A stretch of 64,000 nt of DNA from Owenia fusiformis (lineage: Eukaryota; Annelida; Polychaeta; Sabellida; Oweniidae). The stretch is from assembly GCA_903813345.2 (NCBI GenBank), contig CAIIXF020000012.1, forward strand, positions 7,835,615 to 7,899,614. Reading direction: 5' to 3'. The number at the start of each line of letters is the position of its first letter. The first letter of the stretch is position 1. The notes under the pieces were generated by a model. It saw only the letters and a program-made list of their open reading frames with translations, ran no database searches and was not told the origin of the DNA. The position numbers and the translations under genes are program-made. Shown here piece by piece: positions 44,805 through 55,382 of the stretch.

Positions 44805-46700
44805 TAACATTTTTTGAAAAATGCAATGTCATTAATATCCTTGATATGTAGGATCAAATTCTAAATAAATATGTATATTTTCAAGAAATAGCAATAAAAA
44901 GCATTCAAGATTACTGATATAAGTATATTTTGGTTGATTTGGGAGGTATGTATCACTCCCTGTGAAAATGTGAATTTTTTATCAGTCTCAGAAAATGTCT
45001 CCAGAATGTATAAACTCAACTTGGCAGATGTCCCATTGTTTGATTGTGTCACTCTATACACTCATTGGATTAATATTTTGTACACATAAATAGTCATATT
45101 CCAATAGTCATTGAGTAGGGATTAGTTATGTGTGCAATTGTGTTGACCTACTTATTTTTAGAGAGAGGAAGGTCATGATAAACTCTTGATTTGTTCATAT
45201 AACGCCTGGTTCTTACCTAGAAAATTATATGTAGCAAGATAATAGTGTACTTCTAAGGTACTTCTTGAGATATGTAAAAATCTAGGTAAGGACCAGGCGT
45301 TGTGCAAAAATGGAACTTTTCTGCAATTTTCAGCATGAAATAAAATGATGTCAGCCATTTTGAAAATCCTTAGAATGATTGTGACAGTTGTGTTTTATAT
45401 ATTTGAGTATATTTCCTTATTCATATGATCTTTTCATGAACTAATATGTATGCTTGCACTGGAGCATGACCTCTTAAGAAGCATATATCTTTACCATGGC
45501 TCTAAGCAACATTAAAATATGGAATTCCTTTCAATACATTCATATGAAATGATTGTTGATTGTTGTACAATCATTTTATCTTCATGTGACAGGCGTCATT
45601 TTTGTCAATGAATAATTTTTTATATTATCAAAGTTCACTGGCTGATCATACCAATGTTCACATTTAGAAATCCAGCTCAAATTTATTATGCAGAGGAAAT
45701 ATACCGTAAGTCACAATCAGTAGGCAGGAAAATAACATTTGCTAATTAAATGCCCAAAGCAAAGGGAACTGTATGAGTGAACTGCAATCTCCCAGTACCC
45801 CCTGTATGGAGACAGAGGGTTACATCTAAATCATAGTGGACTCTCATGAGATCAAGCCAACCAATCTAACCGATACACAGACAACCATCTTCAAGTAGAT
45901 GGGAAATATACCATCATTGTTAAAAAAGAAACATGTGGCTAATTTGTGTAAAAGCCCAGTAATCGGTTTGTGTTCTCTAACTCTCATTATACAATGGTGG
46001 AGTACAACCCAGATCCAGATGTTTTTAATAGTATTGATGCAATAACGGGATGGTGTTCTACATGCCAAGTTGGGAGTAGCGTTGTAGGCAAAAGGGGTAT
46101 AAAAGCAAAAAGAAATGCACAAAGTTTGACATTTTTAAATCAAAAGATATGTCTGACATTTTAAAATCAAAATATATGTCTAAAATGTTGTCATCTGAAG
46201 AAGATGATGATAGCTCATAGAATCTCTTATTATAATGAACAAACACATGAATGTGCTCATCAACAGTTATGTAAAGTCCAGGGTACCTTTTTCGAACTTG
46301 TTATATTATGTGTTTTCAAATGTTGCTCTTTGTGCTTCCTCACTGTGATGTGAAATAATAAATTCAGTATTTTACTGCCACTTTAAAACTGTATATGAGC
46401 GATTGATCTCAAGGAAGCAGATCAATAAATAATTCATTGATATGCATTTTTGAATTGTTAATTACATTTGTTTTTTAAGGTTGCCTCTTGTTCTTTCTTA
46501 TTGTGATGTAAATGAAAAGTATTCAATATTCTTTTCTGACATAGTTTTGCAAACGTTTTTTGTAGACAATTGATCTCAATGAAGTATAAAGATGATAAAT
46601 ATTCAATATTTTGTTTGCCTTTTTGCCTATACGTTTTCGAATGTTGCCTATTGTGCTTTGACACTATTATGTAAGATAATACCAAGAAGATCAATTGAAA
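44805..46700 (+). mobile_element. Old transposon-like segment, copy B (contiguous)
   Basis: The reverse complement of this interval matches 11460-11670 plus 14099-15336 in order, roughly 85% alike by eye. It lacks the mariner, minisatellite and Tc1-type insertions seen in copy A and so shows the pre-insertion state. The right part (about 46310-46690) contains three degenerate tandem copies of a ~160-180 bp unit with GTTGC(T/C)..TTGTGCTTCCTCACTGTGATGT. Contains the SWIM-like protein remnant below. Confidence 0.65.
45970..46215 (+). pseudogene. Remnant of transposon protein with SWIM-like motif (copy B)
   Basis: Translation gives VEYNPDPDVFNSIDAITGWC with TCQVGSSVVG after it, the inverted sister of 14400-14505. 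A neighbouring frame ends MSKMLSSEEDDDSS and a stop at 46220, an acidic tail also recognisable in copy A (SPEEDDDST). The zinc-binding CxH half is missing. Recognition of the family rests on the GWxCxCxxGxxxVG pattern only. Confidence 0.4.
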
Positions 46701-46813
46701 GTCTTAAATGACTTAAAATAATGATTATTTTGATAATAAATAGAAACAGTGACAATACTGATGTGAAAAAAGTGATTTTCCTTGAAAAAGTCATTTTATA
46801 GACGTTAATAGAA

Positions 46814-46850
46814 TGACCTATATTTTCAAATATATAGGTCAGAATGACCT
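46814..46850. promoter_or_regulatory. Three AGGTCA half-sites incl. perfect ERE-type palindrome
   Basis: AGGTCA-gaa-TGACCT at 46836-46850 is the consensus inverted repeat with 3-bp spacer bound by oestrogen-receptor-type nuclear receptors. A further TGACCT at 46814-46819 forms a hairpin with it (arms TGACCTATAT / ATATAGGTCA). No gene is adjacent, so function is unproven. Confidence 0.35.
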
Positions 46851-48382
46851 AATTTTTGGATCTGGTTGTCTAACAAAGTCTCGTCTTTGATATCCTGTAT
46901 AATTTTTCCTAAATATCTTGGGGGCTAATACAGGGTCTTAAAGACAGTCGTCCTTTCAAGTTCGGGGTGATAAAAGTACGTTAAGATATGCCGCTCCATA
47001 ACAAATTCCTTTGGAACAAGATATAGAATCAAAACCATGTTATTTTTATTTATCACTGACACATGTCAGTGAATGTTATACAGGGTATAAGTAAATCTAT
47101 ATAAGTAAAATCTCCGTGTTAAATAATAACGTTGTAAACGTTGTTCTCTGCAGGTGGCATTTTTATGATTGAAAACAAGATTGAACATTTTGCATTTCTA
47201 AATTGACAAGTTTCTTGGAAAACAACATAACTGTTAACGATTCAAGTAATTAATACTATTACCCTTAGTTATCCCATTATAAATATACAGTAACTGGGTC
47301 AATGTTTTATGTTCAACCTTGTTTTCATGACTTTTAAACATGAGTCGACAATTATGTAGGAAATGTCAGCTTGTCAATATTTAGCCTTTTATCATGATAG
47401 ATCACTAAATTTTCTGCATGTACACCTCAATGAGGCCATATGTTTTTATATTTAGAGATGTAAACTATAAACTCAAATTACCCGCTATCTTTTTGATTGC
47501 ACAAGACGAAATTTCCATTCCCAGGGAGCACTTTGGTAACATTTTGAAGGAAGATTCTTGAAAAATCGTTCGAATTTTCACAGAAGGTTTCATGCAATTT
47601 CATTGCTTTATTTAAGCCTCAACTAAAATCATACTCAATTCAGATACCACAATTATAAATTAAAATGAAACATTTAACTCTTAACTCTAATTTTAAACAT
47701 TGATGATTTGAGTTAAGCTGTGGATATTTATGTAAGTCGGCATGTATTCGACAGTTAATGTACACATATCATAATATCAACGTGTGACTTAAATATCAAT
47801 TCGCAACCATCATATTTGGCTTTCAAATATTAAGTTGGAAGTTACAGCGGTATGAGATTGCCGAAAACGTCAATCACATCCAAATATCCGAACGACGTCA
47901 AGTATTAACAATACACTTTTCGTGCCCATTGAACAAGGCAAGGTTCTGTGATACAGCAATGTGTATTCCGAAAGAAAAAAATCACAAATATCAACTATTT
48001 TTATTGAGTAGGATATGCCGATATTCAAAAACAGAAAGTTCATTCTATATGTAAACAAGAAAAATACATTTATGGTTGGTTCATAATAAAATATAGTATA
48101 ATACAAATATAATCTTTTGAAGTGGGGGTATAGAGGGACATAGTGGAAATTCAGAAATTTAAGCCATATCCCGAAGATTGATTTACCAATATGTAACAGA
48201 ACATCAAAATAATAATGTACACGTTTGCTGATAGGTATATTGAAGAGGTTTACTTCAATTGTGGCACCATTCTTAGTAAATATTCGAAATATACGAATTT
48301 CGAATGTTGATTTAGTTACTTGACTTGACTTTTTATTGACCTTCCAGCCCCCGCCATGTTAGATGTATTGTAGCATAGTTTC
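46851..48382. other. Intergenic DNA, nothing recognised
   Basis: Only short motif-free frames. No tandem or inverted repeats of note. Confidence 0.5.
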
Positions 48383-48658
48383 ATGTCAACGATATTTAAT
48401 AAAATAACAGGCTTCCTCCACTCATTCAGGAAAATGCCATTTGGTTGTCGTATAAAATCACGTAAATATTTGGGAAATGTAGTAAGCAACCATAGCGTTC
48501 CTTACATAGGTGATGATGTGTGTATAGTTGGCTCCTTATGCAATGCATTCAGAAAAAGTCTCTACATTTCTTCACCAGATGATGACATGCTTGCACAGAC
48601 CATGCTCAGCCTCATTGAAAATCAGAGTAGACAAAATCAAGAGGAGATGAGAGCATAA
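48383..48658 (+). pseudogene. Fragment of transposon-encoded protein (DDE-element associated)
   Basis: The open frame of 91 codons includes FGCRIKSRKYLGNVVSNHSV, then PYIGDDVCIVGSLCNAFRKS and SPDDDMLAQTMLSLIENQSR. The block …PYIGDxVxIVxxLCNxFRxx…DDxxLAxxML resembles the region just after the catalytic domain in multicopy DDE-element proteins (pattern PYxGDYVRIVxAxxNKYRPPL…D). A SWIM-like motif follows ~200 bp downstream, as expected for that architecture. I take this as a decayed piece; the ATG at 48383 is not necessarily a real start. Confidence 0.4.
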
Positions 48659-48849
48659 GTCTTAGAGGTAAGGGTTGTGTGAAAATAGATGCTAATAATT
48701 ATGTAAGAGGGATAACAATGTATTATGGGAGTATACCAGCTTAAACAAGCTAGGTCATACACAAACGAGAATTGAACAGAGGGAAAGTATGATATTACAA
48801 CGAATCCAGCAGCGCCCGACCTCTTAATAGCAATACTTCAATTCAGACA

Positions 48850-49016
48850 CACGGGAAGCAAAGAATAGACTTCATTCATAGAATTTAATTCAGACCCAAT
48901 AACTGGGTGGTATTGTGAATGCAAGCCTGGGGTAAGGGTGGTCGGATGTTGTGCACATATACAGTAACCACTGTCGTTTGATATATAGGCTTTGCTAGGC
49001 ACGACGGTTACATAAT
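48850..49016 (+). pseudogene. SWIM-like zinc-motif remnant (best preserved copy)
   Basis: Near 48896 the plus strand reads ITGWYCECKPGVRVVGCCAH, then after a frameshift VTTVV-stop-YIGFARHDGY. This fits GWYCxCKxGxRxxGxCxHxxxVxWYxGxARH, the SWIM-like CxC…CxH zinc motif with its conserved tail, seen at the C-terminus of transposon-encoded proteins. All four putative ligands (C, C, C, H) are present before the frameshift. It probably belongs with 48383-48658 as one dead gene. Confidence 0.55.
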
Positions 49017-49521
49017 CAGAGTGCACAACATCTGAATCAAGTAGTCCAAGTGATGATGAATAAAACTATTCAGCAAATCCTTCATTTTTATTTCGCTAGC
49101 GATGATGATATGTGTTGATGTGTTCATGTCACCTTTTAGGTGATCTCCAAGAAGTGATTATCTCTGTAATCTGTACTGGCAGTTCTCTATACATTACAAG
49201 AATGGTTGATAATAAAACTTACTAGTTGCTTTAAAAGTGTCATCATGTTGAACTATAATATATACCGTGTGTATGTTTAATCTAAAAGGGAGGGTGTGAT
49301 TCATAGCATGTTTAGCAATTGATGAGTTGTTAACTAGTCGTTCTTTTAAATTAGCTATGACGCAGAGTATACCATAATTTACGGTTGAAGTTATGCCTAC
49401 TACTCCTTTCAACTACTTTTCACTCAGCTTTGTGACCATTGTTACATATCACTTACCTTGGTGACCATTGTTACGTCATATCACTTACCTCAGTGACCCT
49501 TGCTTTGTCACGTATATAACA
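49017..49521. other. Intergenic DNA
   Basis: A short imperfect tandem repeat of GTGACCATTGTTACATATCACTTACC type occurs at about 49430-49500 (two to three copies of ~33 bp). Otherwise nothing recognised. Confidence 0.45.
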
Positions 49522-49716
49522 CCCCAGTCACATTTGTCGTACGGAGGCCGTGCTTCGACCGCAGATCAATTAAATCGGTGCATTCCTTGCGGTCTCCGTA
49601 CGGCGTATCCAGTTTTTTTACAGGGCACAGGGTCGCCGTAGAAATTATAACTCAGAGTTATAATATTTGTTCATTTCTGAGGTCCCCGTATAAATCAACT
49701 GGCTCAACAAGATTGT
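49522..49716. mobile_element. MITE family 'CACYCCAGTCACATTT', truncated copy
   Basis: ACACCCCAGTCACATTTGTC and the following GC-rich block (TACGGAGGCCGTGC…CTCCGTACGGCGTATCCAG…CAACTGGCTCAACAAG) match the reverse complement of about 34140-34367. It breaks off at 49716, where a different TIR element begins. Only about 195 bp of the ~490-bp element remain. Confidence 0.8.
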
Positions 49717-49724
49717 CATATCAA

Positions 49725-49965
49725 TTATAACATACCTTTGATGATGTATAGTGCAAAGTGTACACAAGACAGCGGGCCAATATAAGTTTTGAAAAGCCCG
49801 CGCCCGCTCACTTTCTGATTGGTCAAGGCGCTGACGTCATAACCAATCAATCGAAGATAAAACTGCACGAGCAATTTTTCTAAACTCATTTCAATTATTT
49901 GTTTGTCAATTCTATAAGAAAACGGTACTCTCTGACCAGTCTACATCATCATAGGTATGTTATAA
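49725..49965. mobile_element. MITE with 24-bp TIRs carrying CRE and CCAAT motifs
   Basis: TTATAACATACC(T)TTGATGATGTA at 49725-49748 is mirrored by TACATCATCATAGGTATGTTATAA at 49942-49965, with one mismatch. Inside are TGACGTCA (49832-49839, a perfect CRE), TGATTGG (49816-49822) and CCAATCA (49843-49849) in inverted arrangement, plus GCGGGCC/GCCCGCGCCCGC words. Non-coding. The TTA/TAA ends do not resolve the target duplication. Confidence 0.8.
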
Positions 49966-49968
49966 ATC

Positions 49969-50084
49969 GTTTATGTCACTATCGTGGCACATATGCCCTC
50001 GGTTCTCAGAGATCAATGTCCCTCCCAAGGTCGGGCCATATATCACTGAGCCCTCGGGCATATATGCCACGATAGTGACATAAC
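49969..50084. repeat. 116-bp palindrome (TATGTCACTATCGTGGCA…)
   Basis: Arms 49969-50009 and 50046-50084 are near-perfect reverse complements (TTATGTCACTATCGTGGCA / TGCCACGATAGTGACATAA, then CATATGCCCTCGG / CCCTCGGGCATAT). The ~36-nt loop contains GGTCGGGCCATATATCAC. It follows the preceding MITE immediately, and is likely a fold-back element. Confidence 0.8.
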
Positions 50085-50794
50085 CTCTAATTACCCTACT
50101 TTGCATTTTGATTTTAATTGTCCATTGAGGGAAACATATGCCAAAGTCCCGTGGACAGGCCTGGACCAGGCCTGGTTGTAAAAGCCAGTTAACCAAATAA
50201 TTTGACCACAGTAGATTGTAGCCACATATTATAGTTTCTATCCAAGTTATGTTACCCAAATAAGACGCCAATGCACTTACAATGTACAAACGCTATAACA
50301 TTAAGACACAGCAAGAAAACGAAACCATAAGACCGGTGGACATTTTGTTTATATTGGGGTAAATACATCTTAATTCTGTCATGTTAAAAAACACAAAACA
50401 TGGGATTGCTTATCCTGTCCAATGGTTTGATCAAAACGCAAATTCTGCAGATGCATTTCTTAACACAACCTTAAAATTATTCTAAGATCAAATCGAAGGC
50501 CATGGGCCAATACGAGCGTGAGGAATATGACAGTGATATAATAAATATCAGGCTAGTGTTAAAATAAATTATCCTTTCTTTTGATGGCAAACATGAAATG
50601 TAATGATAATATCACTACAAGATATTTCCTTAATTATATGAGAGACAAAATGACAATATGAATCATATTTCGAATTAATTTATTTTCATGAGATGAAAAT
50701 GGATTATCCAAGTGCATGTGAAATCTATAATTCTGCTCTTCCAGAAAATAAGAGCATTTCTCAAAGGGTTTTATTGTAAGAAACATGCATCTCA
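50085..50794. other. Intergenic DNA, nothing recognised
   Basis: A small perfect dyad CAGGCCTGG-a-CCAGGCCTG lies near 50156-50174. No gene or larger repeat. Confidence 0.45.
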
Positions 50795-51310
50795 TAACAA
50801 TATGCAGAGAATATCAAAGAGATATTTGAAAATATAGAAAATAGAAACCTTGAATGTTGTGATTCCATGACAAGTGTGGAGAAAATATCAAAAAATGTTT
50901 GAAGACATGGAAAATAGACACTTTATATGTTGTAATTCCATAACAAGTGTGAAGGAAGTAACAACAAAATGTTTAAAAACATGAAAAAAGATACCTTGGA
51001 TGTTGTGAAACAATAACAAATATGGAGAATATATCAACATTTGTTTTTAAAACATGGAAAATAGAGACCTTGTATGTTGTGTTCACACAATAAACTTGGA
51101 GAAAATATCCAAGGAATGAAAACTTGAAAACATGGAAGATATAGACCTTAGATGTTGTGATTTCATAACAAATATGGAGAAAATATCAAAAATATATTTG
51201 AAAATATGGAAGAAAGAGACTCCGGATGCTATGATCTCAAAACAAACATGGAGAAAATATCAAAGAAATGTTTGAAAACATGGAAGATAGAGACTCCGGA
51301 AAACCATCTG
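50795..51310. repeat. 73-bp tandem repeat, about 7 degenerate copies
   Basis: GGAGAAAATATCAAA…TGTTTGAAAACATGGAAAATAGAGACCTT…ATGTTGTGATTCC recurs with period 73-78 bp (GTTGT landmarks near 50856, 50929, 51002, 51076, 51154; a variant at 51228). It ends with GACTCCGGAA, which pairs with TTCTGGAGTC 25 bp later, an imperfect form of the hairpin arm seen at 29616. Confidence 0.8.
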
Positions 51311-51498
51311 TGATTATTTCTGGAGTCTTCATGAAATGCGGCAAATAAGACATGGTATTATAGTATCAGTGTAACAGGTTTCATCCTGACCAGAAGTAAA
51401 ATAAACAGAGCATTTGTTAGATTGAATTAATGATGTACTTGATTCGATACGTCATTACATTCTTGATAACGTTAGTCTTATATGTCTAAAACACAGTT

Positions 51499-53929
51499 AA
51501 AAATTATGATGAGCATTGAAATACTGTATACACGTTTAACGTTGTATAATCACTCGTAGCTTAGATATTTTCACGAAGTTGTCATTGTACCTGACTTGAA
51601 TACAAACGCTCTAGAAAATGAAAATGATTCATATGTTTTAACCAATCAGGAAACCATCCAACACCTGGATTGATTCTGAAAACAGGAAATAGGTCATGTT
51701 CTTGAGAATACTACATTAGTCTTAAACAATTAAACGAGATATTATTTCAAAAATAACTAAAAATTATGATGAGCATTGAAATACTGTATACACGTTTAAC
51801 GTTGTATAATCACTCGTAACTTAGATAGTTTCACGAAGTTGTCATTGTACCTAACTTGAGTACAAATGCTCTAGAAAATGAAAATGATTCATATGTTTTA
51901 ACCAATCAGGAAACCATCCAACACCTGGATTGATTCTGATAACAGATTATATATCAGAATATAGGTCATGTTCTTGAGAAGACTACGTTAGTCTTAAACA
52001 ATTAAATGATTAAACGAGATATTATTTCAAAAATAGTTAAACATTATGATGAGCTTTGGATATACTGTATACATGTTTAACCTTGTATAATCATTTGTTA
52101 TTTAGACATTTTCACGAAGTTGTCATTATACCTGACTTGAGTACAAACGCTTTAGAAAATGAAAGAGATTAATATATTTTAAACAATCAGGGGACCATCT
52201 AAAACCTGGATTGATTCTGATAACAGGATAAACATCGGGATACAGGTCATGTTCTTGAGAAGACTACATTAGTCTTAAACAATTAAACGAGATATTATAC
52301 AAAAATAACTAAAAATTATGAATAGCATTGAAATACTGTATACATGTTTAACGTTGTTAATCATTTGTCATTTAGACATTTTCACGAAGTTGTCATTGTA
52401 CCTGACTTGAGTACAAACGCTTTAGAAAGTGAAAGGGATTCATATGTTTTAAACAATCAGGGGACCATCTAAAACCTGGATTGATTCTAATAACAGGATA
52501 TATATCGGGCTATAGGTCATGTTCTTGAAAATACTACGTTAGTCTTAAACAATAAACGAGATATTATACAAAAATAACTAAAAATTATGATGAGCATTGA
52601 AATACTGTATACATGTTTAACGTTGTTAATCATTTGTCATTTAGACATTTTCACGAAGTTGTCATTGTACCTGACTTGAGTACAAACGCTTTAGAAAATG
52701 AAAGGGATTCATATGTTTTAAACAATCAGGGGACCATCTAAAACCTGGATTGATTCTGATAACAGGATATATATCGGGCTATAGGTCATGTTCTTGAAAA
52801 TACTACGTTAGTCTTAAACAATTAACGAGATATTATACAAAAATAACTAAAAATTATGATGAGCATTGAAATACTGTATACATGTTTAACGTTGTATAAT
52901 CATTTGTCATTTAGACATTTTCACGAAGTTGTCATTATACCTGACTTGAGTACAAACGCTTTAGAAAATGAAAGAGATTAATATATTTTAAACAATCAGG
53001 GGACCATCTAAAACCTGGATTGATTCTGATAACAGGATAAACATCGGGATATAGGTCATGTTCTTGAGAAGACTACGTTAGTCTTAAACAATTAAACGAG
53101 ATATTATACAAAAATAACTAAAAATTATGATGAGCATTGAAATACTGTATACATGTTTAACCTTGTTAATCATTTGTCATTTAGACGTTTTCACGAAGTT
53201 GTCATTGTACCTGACTTGAGTAAAAACGCTTTAGAAAATGAAAGGGATTAATATATTTTAAACAATCAGGGGACCATCTAAAACCTGGATTGATTCTGAT
53301 AACAGGATAAACATCGGGATATAGGTCATGTTCTTGAGAAGACTACATTAGTCTTAAACAATTAAACGAGATATTATACAAAAATAACTAAAAATTATGA
53401 ATAGCATTGAAATACTGTATACATGTTTAACGTTGTTAATCATTTGTCATTTAGACATTTTCACGAAGTTGTCATTGTACCTGACTTGAGTACAAACGCT
53501 TTAGAAAATGAAAGGGATTCATATGTTTTAAACAATCAGGGGACCATCTAAAACCTGGATTGATTCTGATAACAGGATATATATCGGGCTATAGGTCATG
53601 TTCTTGAAAATACTACGTTAGTCTTAAACAATTAACGAGATATTATACAAAAATAACTAAAAATTATGATGAGCATTGAAATACTGTATACATGTTTAAC
53701 GTTGTTAATCATTTGTCATTTAGACATTTTCACGAAGTTGTCATTGTACCTGACTTGAGTACAAACGCTTTAGAAAATGAAAGGGATTCATATGTTTTAA
53801 ACAATCAGGGGACCATCTAAAACCTGGATTGATTCTGATAACAGGATATATATCGGGCTATAGGTCATGTTCTTGAAAATACTACGTTAGTCTTAAACAA
53901 TTAACGAGATATTATACAAAAATAACTAA
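51499..53929. repeat. 270-bp satellite, left part of a split array (9 monomers)
   Basis: AAAATTATGATGAGCATTGA recurs near 51499, 51760, 52040, 52312, 52581, 52850, 53121, 53391 and 53660, mostly 269-272 bp apart (the first two intervals are 261 and 280). Variant ATGAATAGCATTG appears at 52318 and 53397, and variant endings (TATATATCGGGC versus AAACATCGGGA) also repeat every four monomers, so a ~1080-bp 4-mer higher-order repeat is present. The first three monomers are more diverged than the rest. The array is cut at 53929 by the 9.2-kb element and resumes at 63144. Confidence 0.95.
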
Positions 53930-54659
53930 CAGGATCTTAAGAGGTTCTGGACAAATCATTTGATTCTGGACTTGACATATTTTTTTTCCAACGAAATCAC
54001 ATCCAAGGGTTGAATTTTTATTGGATATTTAGAGAGCGAGTCCTGTATTGATTTCAATAAAAAGGTTAAAATAGAACGCTATTTGAGAGTTAATCTTATA
54101 CTTTCATTACATTGATAAATTAAGGCAAATTCTGAAAAATTTTAAAGTGCATTTTTTATGAAATATTATCCAAGTATTTAGATGAAACGGTCTTATTTAA
54201 ATACAAATCATAACATGATGATATTTTTTCATAAAATATTTCTTCAAGAAATTCAATTGAAGGCTCAAGATAAAACGAGCTAATTTAGGTGAAAACCCTT
54301 ACATGATGATGTGTTTTCATGACTTCTTTCATAAAATTCCATCAAGGGTTGAAAATAAAATGATCGAATTTAAGTGATTTAAGGATCACGAGGATAGGTT
54401 TTCTTGGATATTTTCTATGAAATCCCATCCAGTGGTCAAGGTAAAATTTTTATTTGGTATATTTGGTCACGTGTTCGAACCCATAGAACCATATAGGAAC
54501 GTCATTTTGAATGTTACGTGATAAATCCATATAAGGCTTTTAGAACAATGTGGGGAAAGATGAGGGGAAACCCCTGACACCTGTTCACGATTTTATCCGA
54601 ACGTTCATCGGATCATTTCGGTTTTTATGCACTTCATTATTTTACCGAAGTTTGCCGAT

Positions 54660-55060
54660 TCGACTCGTCGTATTTCGGAATATTGGGGACAATTTTATAC
54701 TCCATTGGGAGTATTTTTAATCTACTTCTTATTACGAAGATTCCCGAACCTTCTTCGGATTAATCCGGATTTTCTGACCTACTTCATCTACCGAGATTTA
54801 ACGAGTTTACATTCGGCTCATTTCGGAATCCTGGTGACAATTTTATACTCCATTGGAGTATTTTTGATCTACTTCTCTGGATTTTTGATCTACTTCTTAT
54901 GACGAAGATTCCCGAATCAGTTCGGATTAATCCGGATTTTCTGACCTACTTTATCTACCGAGATTTAACGAGTTAACATTCGTCTCATTTCGGAATCCTG
55001 GTGACAATTTTATACTCCATTGGAGTATTTTTGATCTACTTTTTCTGGATTTTGCCCTAC
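54660..55060. repeat. ~166-bp internal tandem duplication in the left arm
   Basis: TTCGGATTAATCCGGATTTT, GACCTACTT.ATCTACCGAG and CATTTCGGAATCCTGGTGAC occur twice in the left arm (first near 54748-54840, second near 54915-55008) but once in the right arm (62225-62330). Frames of 91 and 115 codons through these sequences on the two arms are repeat-driven and not supported as genes. Confidence 0.8.
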
Positions 55061-55087
55061 TTATTATAAGTTGACAGCAAGCAAATC

Positions 55088-55173
55088 AAAAAGTTCGCCA
55101 TGAACGGGTTTCGATCGACTGACCTAGAGAGTGGAAGCTAAACACGCTAGCCATGAGGCTAACGTTCACCTGT
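55088..55173 (-). ncRNA. tRNA-like pol III module, left arm, outward
   Basis: Minus strand: A-box-like TGGCTAGCGTG (55143-55153), B-box-like GATCGAAACCC (55106-55116, fits GWTCRANNC), then T5 (55088-55092) as a pol III stop. The T-arm stem does not pair well, so this is a decayed tRNA-like head and not a tRNA. Partner in the right arm: 62068-62152. Confidence 0.35.
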
Positions 55174-55275
55174 GTGAGATGATAAAAGTATCATATATTT
55201 ATACCGAGCGTCAATTTAGAATGATCTTCGCTTTTGACTCCACTTAGATACAACTCGTCAGTTGTATCCAGAATA

Positions 55276-55351
55276 GGTGAACGCCGATGGTGTTAGTGAA
55301 TAACCAAATCCCAGGCGAGTGGTTCGTATCCCACCGTGATATGTTATTTTT
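55276..55351 (+). ncRNA. tRNA-like pol III module, left arm, inward
   Basis: Plus strand: A-box-like TGGTGTTAGTG (55288-55298), canonical B box GGTTCGTATCC (55321-55331) inside a GTGG…CCAC T-arm, and T5 at 55347-55351. Its 5' side faces that of the outward module about 100 bp away. It lacks an acceptor stem. Partner: 61888-61963. Confidence 0.45.
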
Positions 55352-55382
55352 GCTTTATTAATACGACAGAAAGGAGCAAGGT

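Noticed and set aside
54627-54902. 91-codon frame in the left arm and 115-codon frame in the right arm (62099-62446)
   Set aside because: Same arm sequence read through the internal repeat; hydrophobic composition follows TTTATACTCC/TTGATCTACTT words; no domain.
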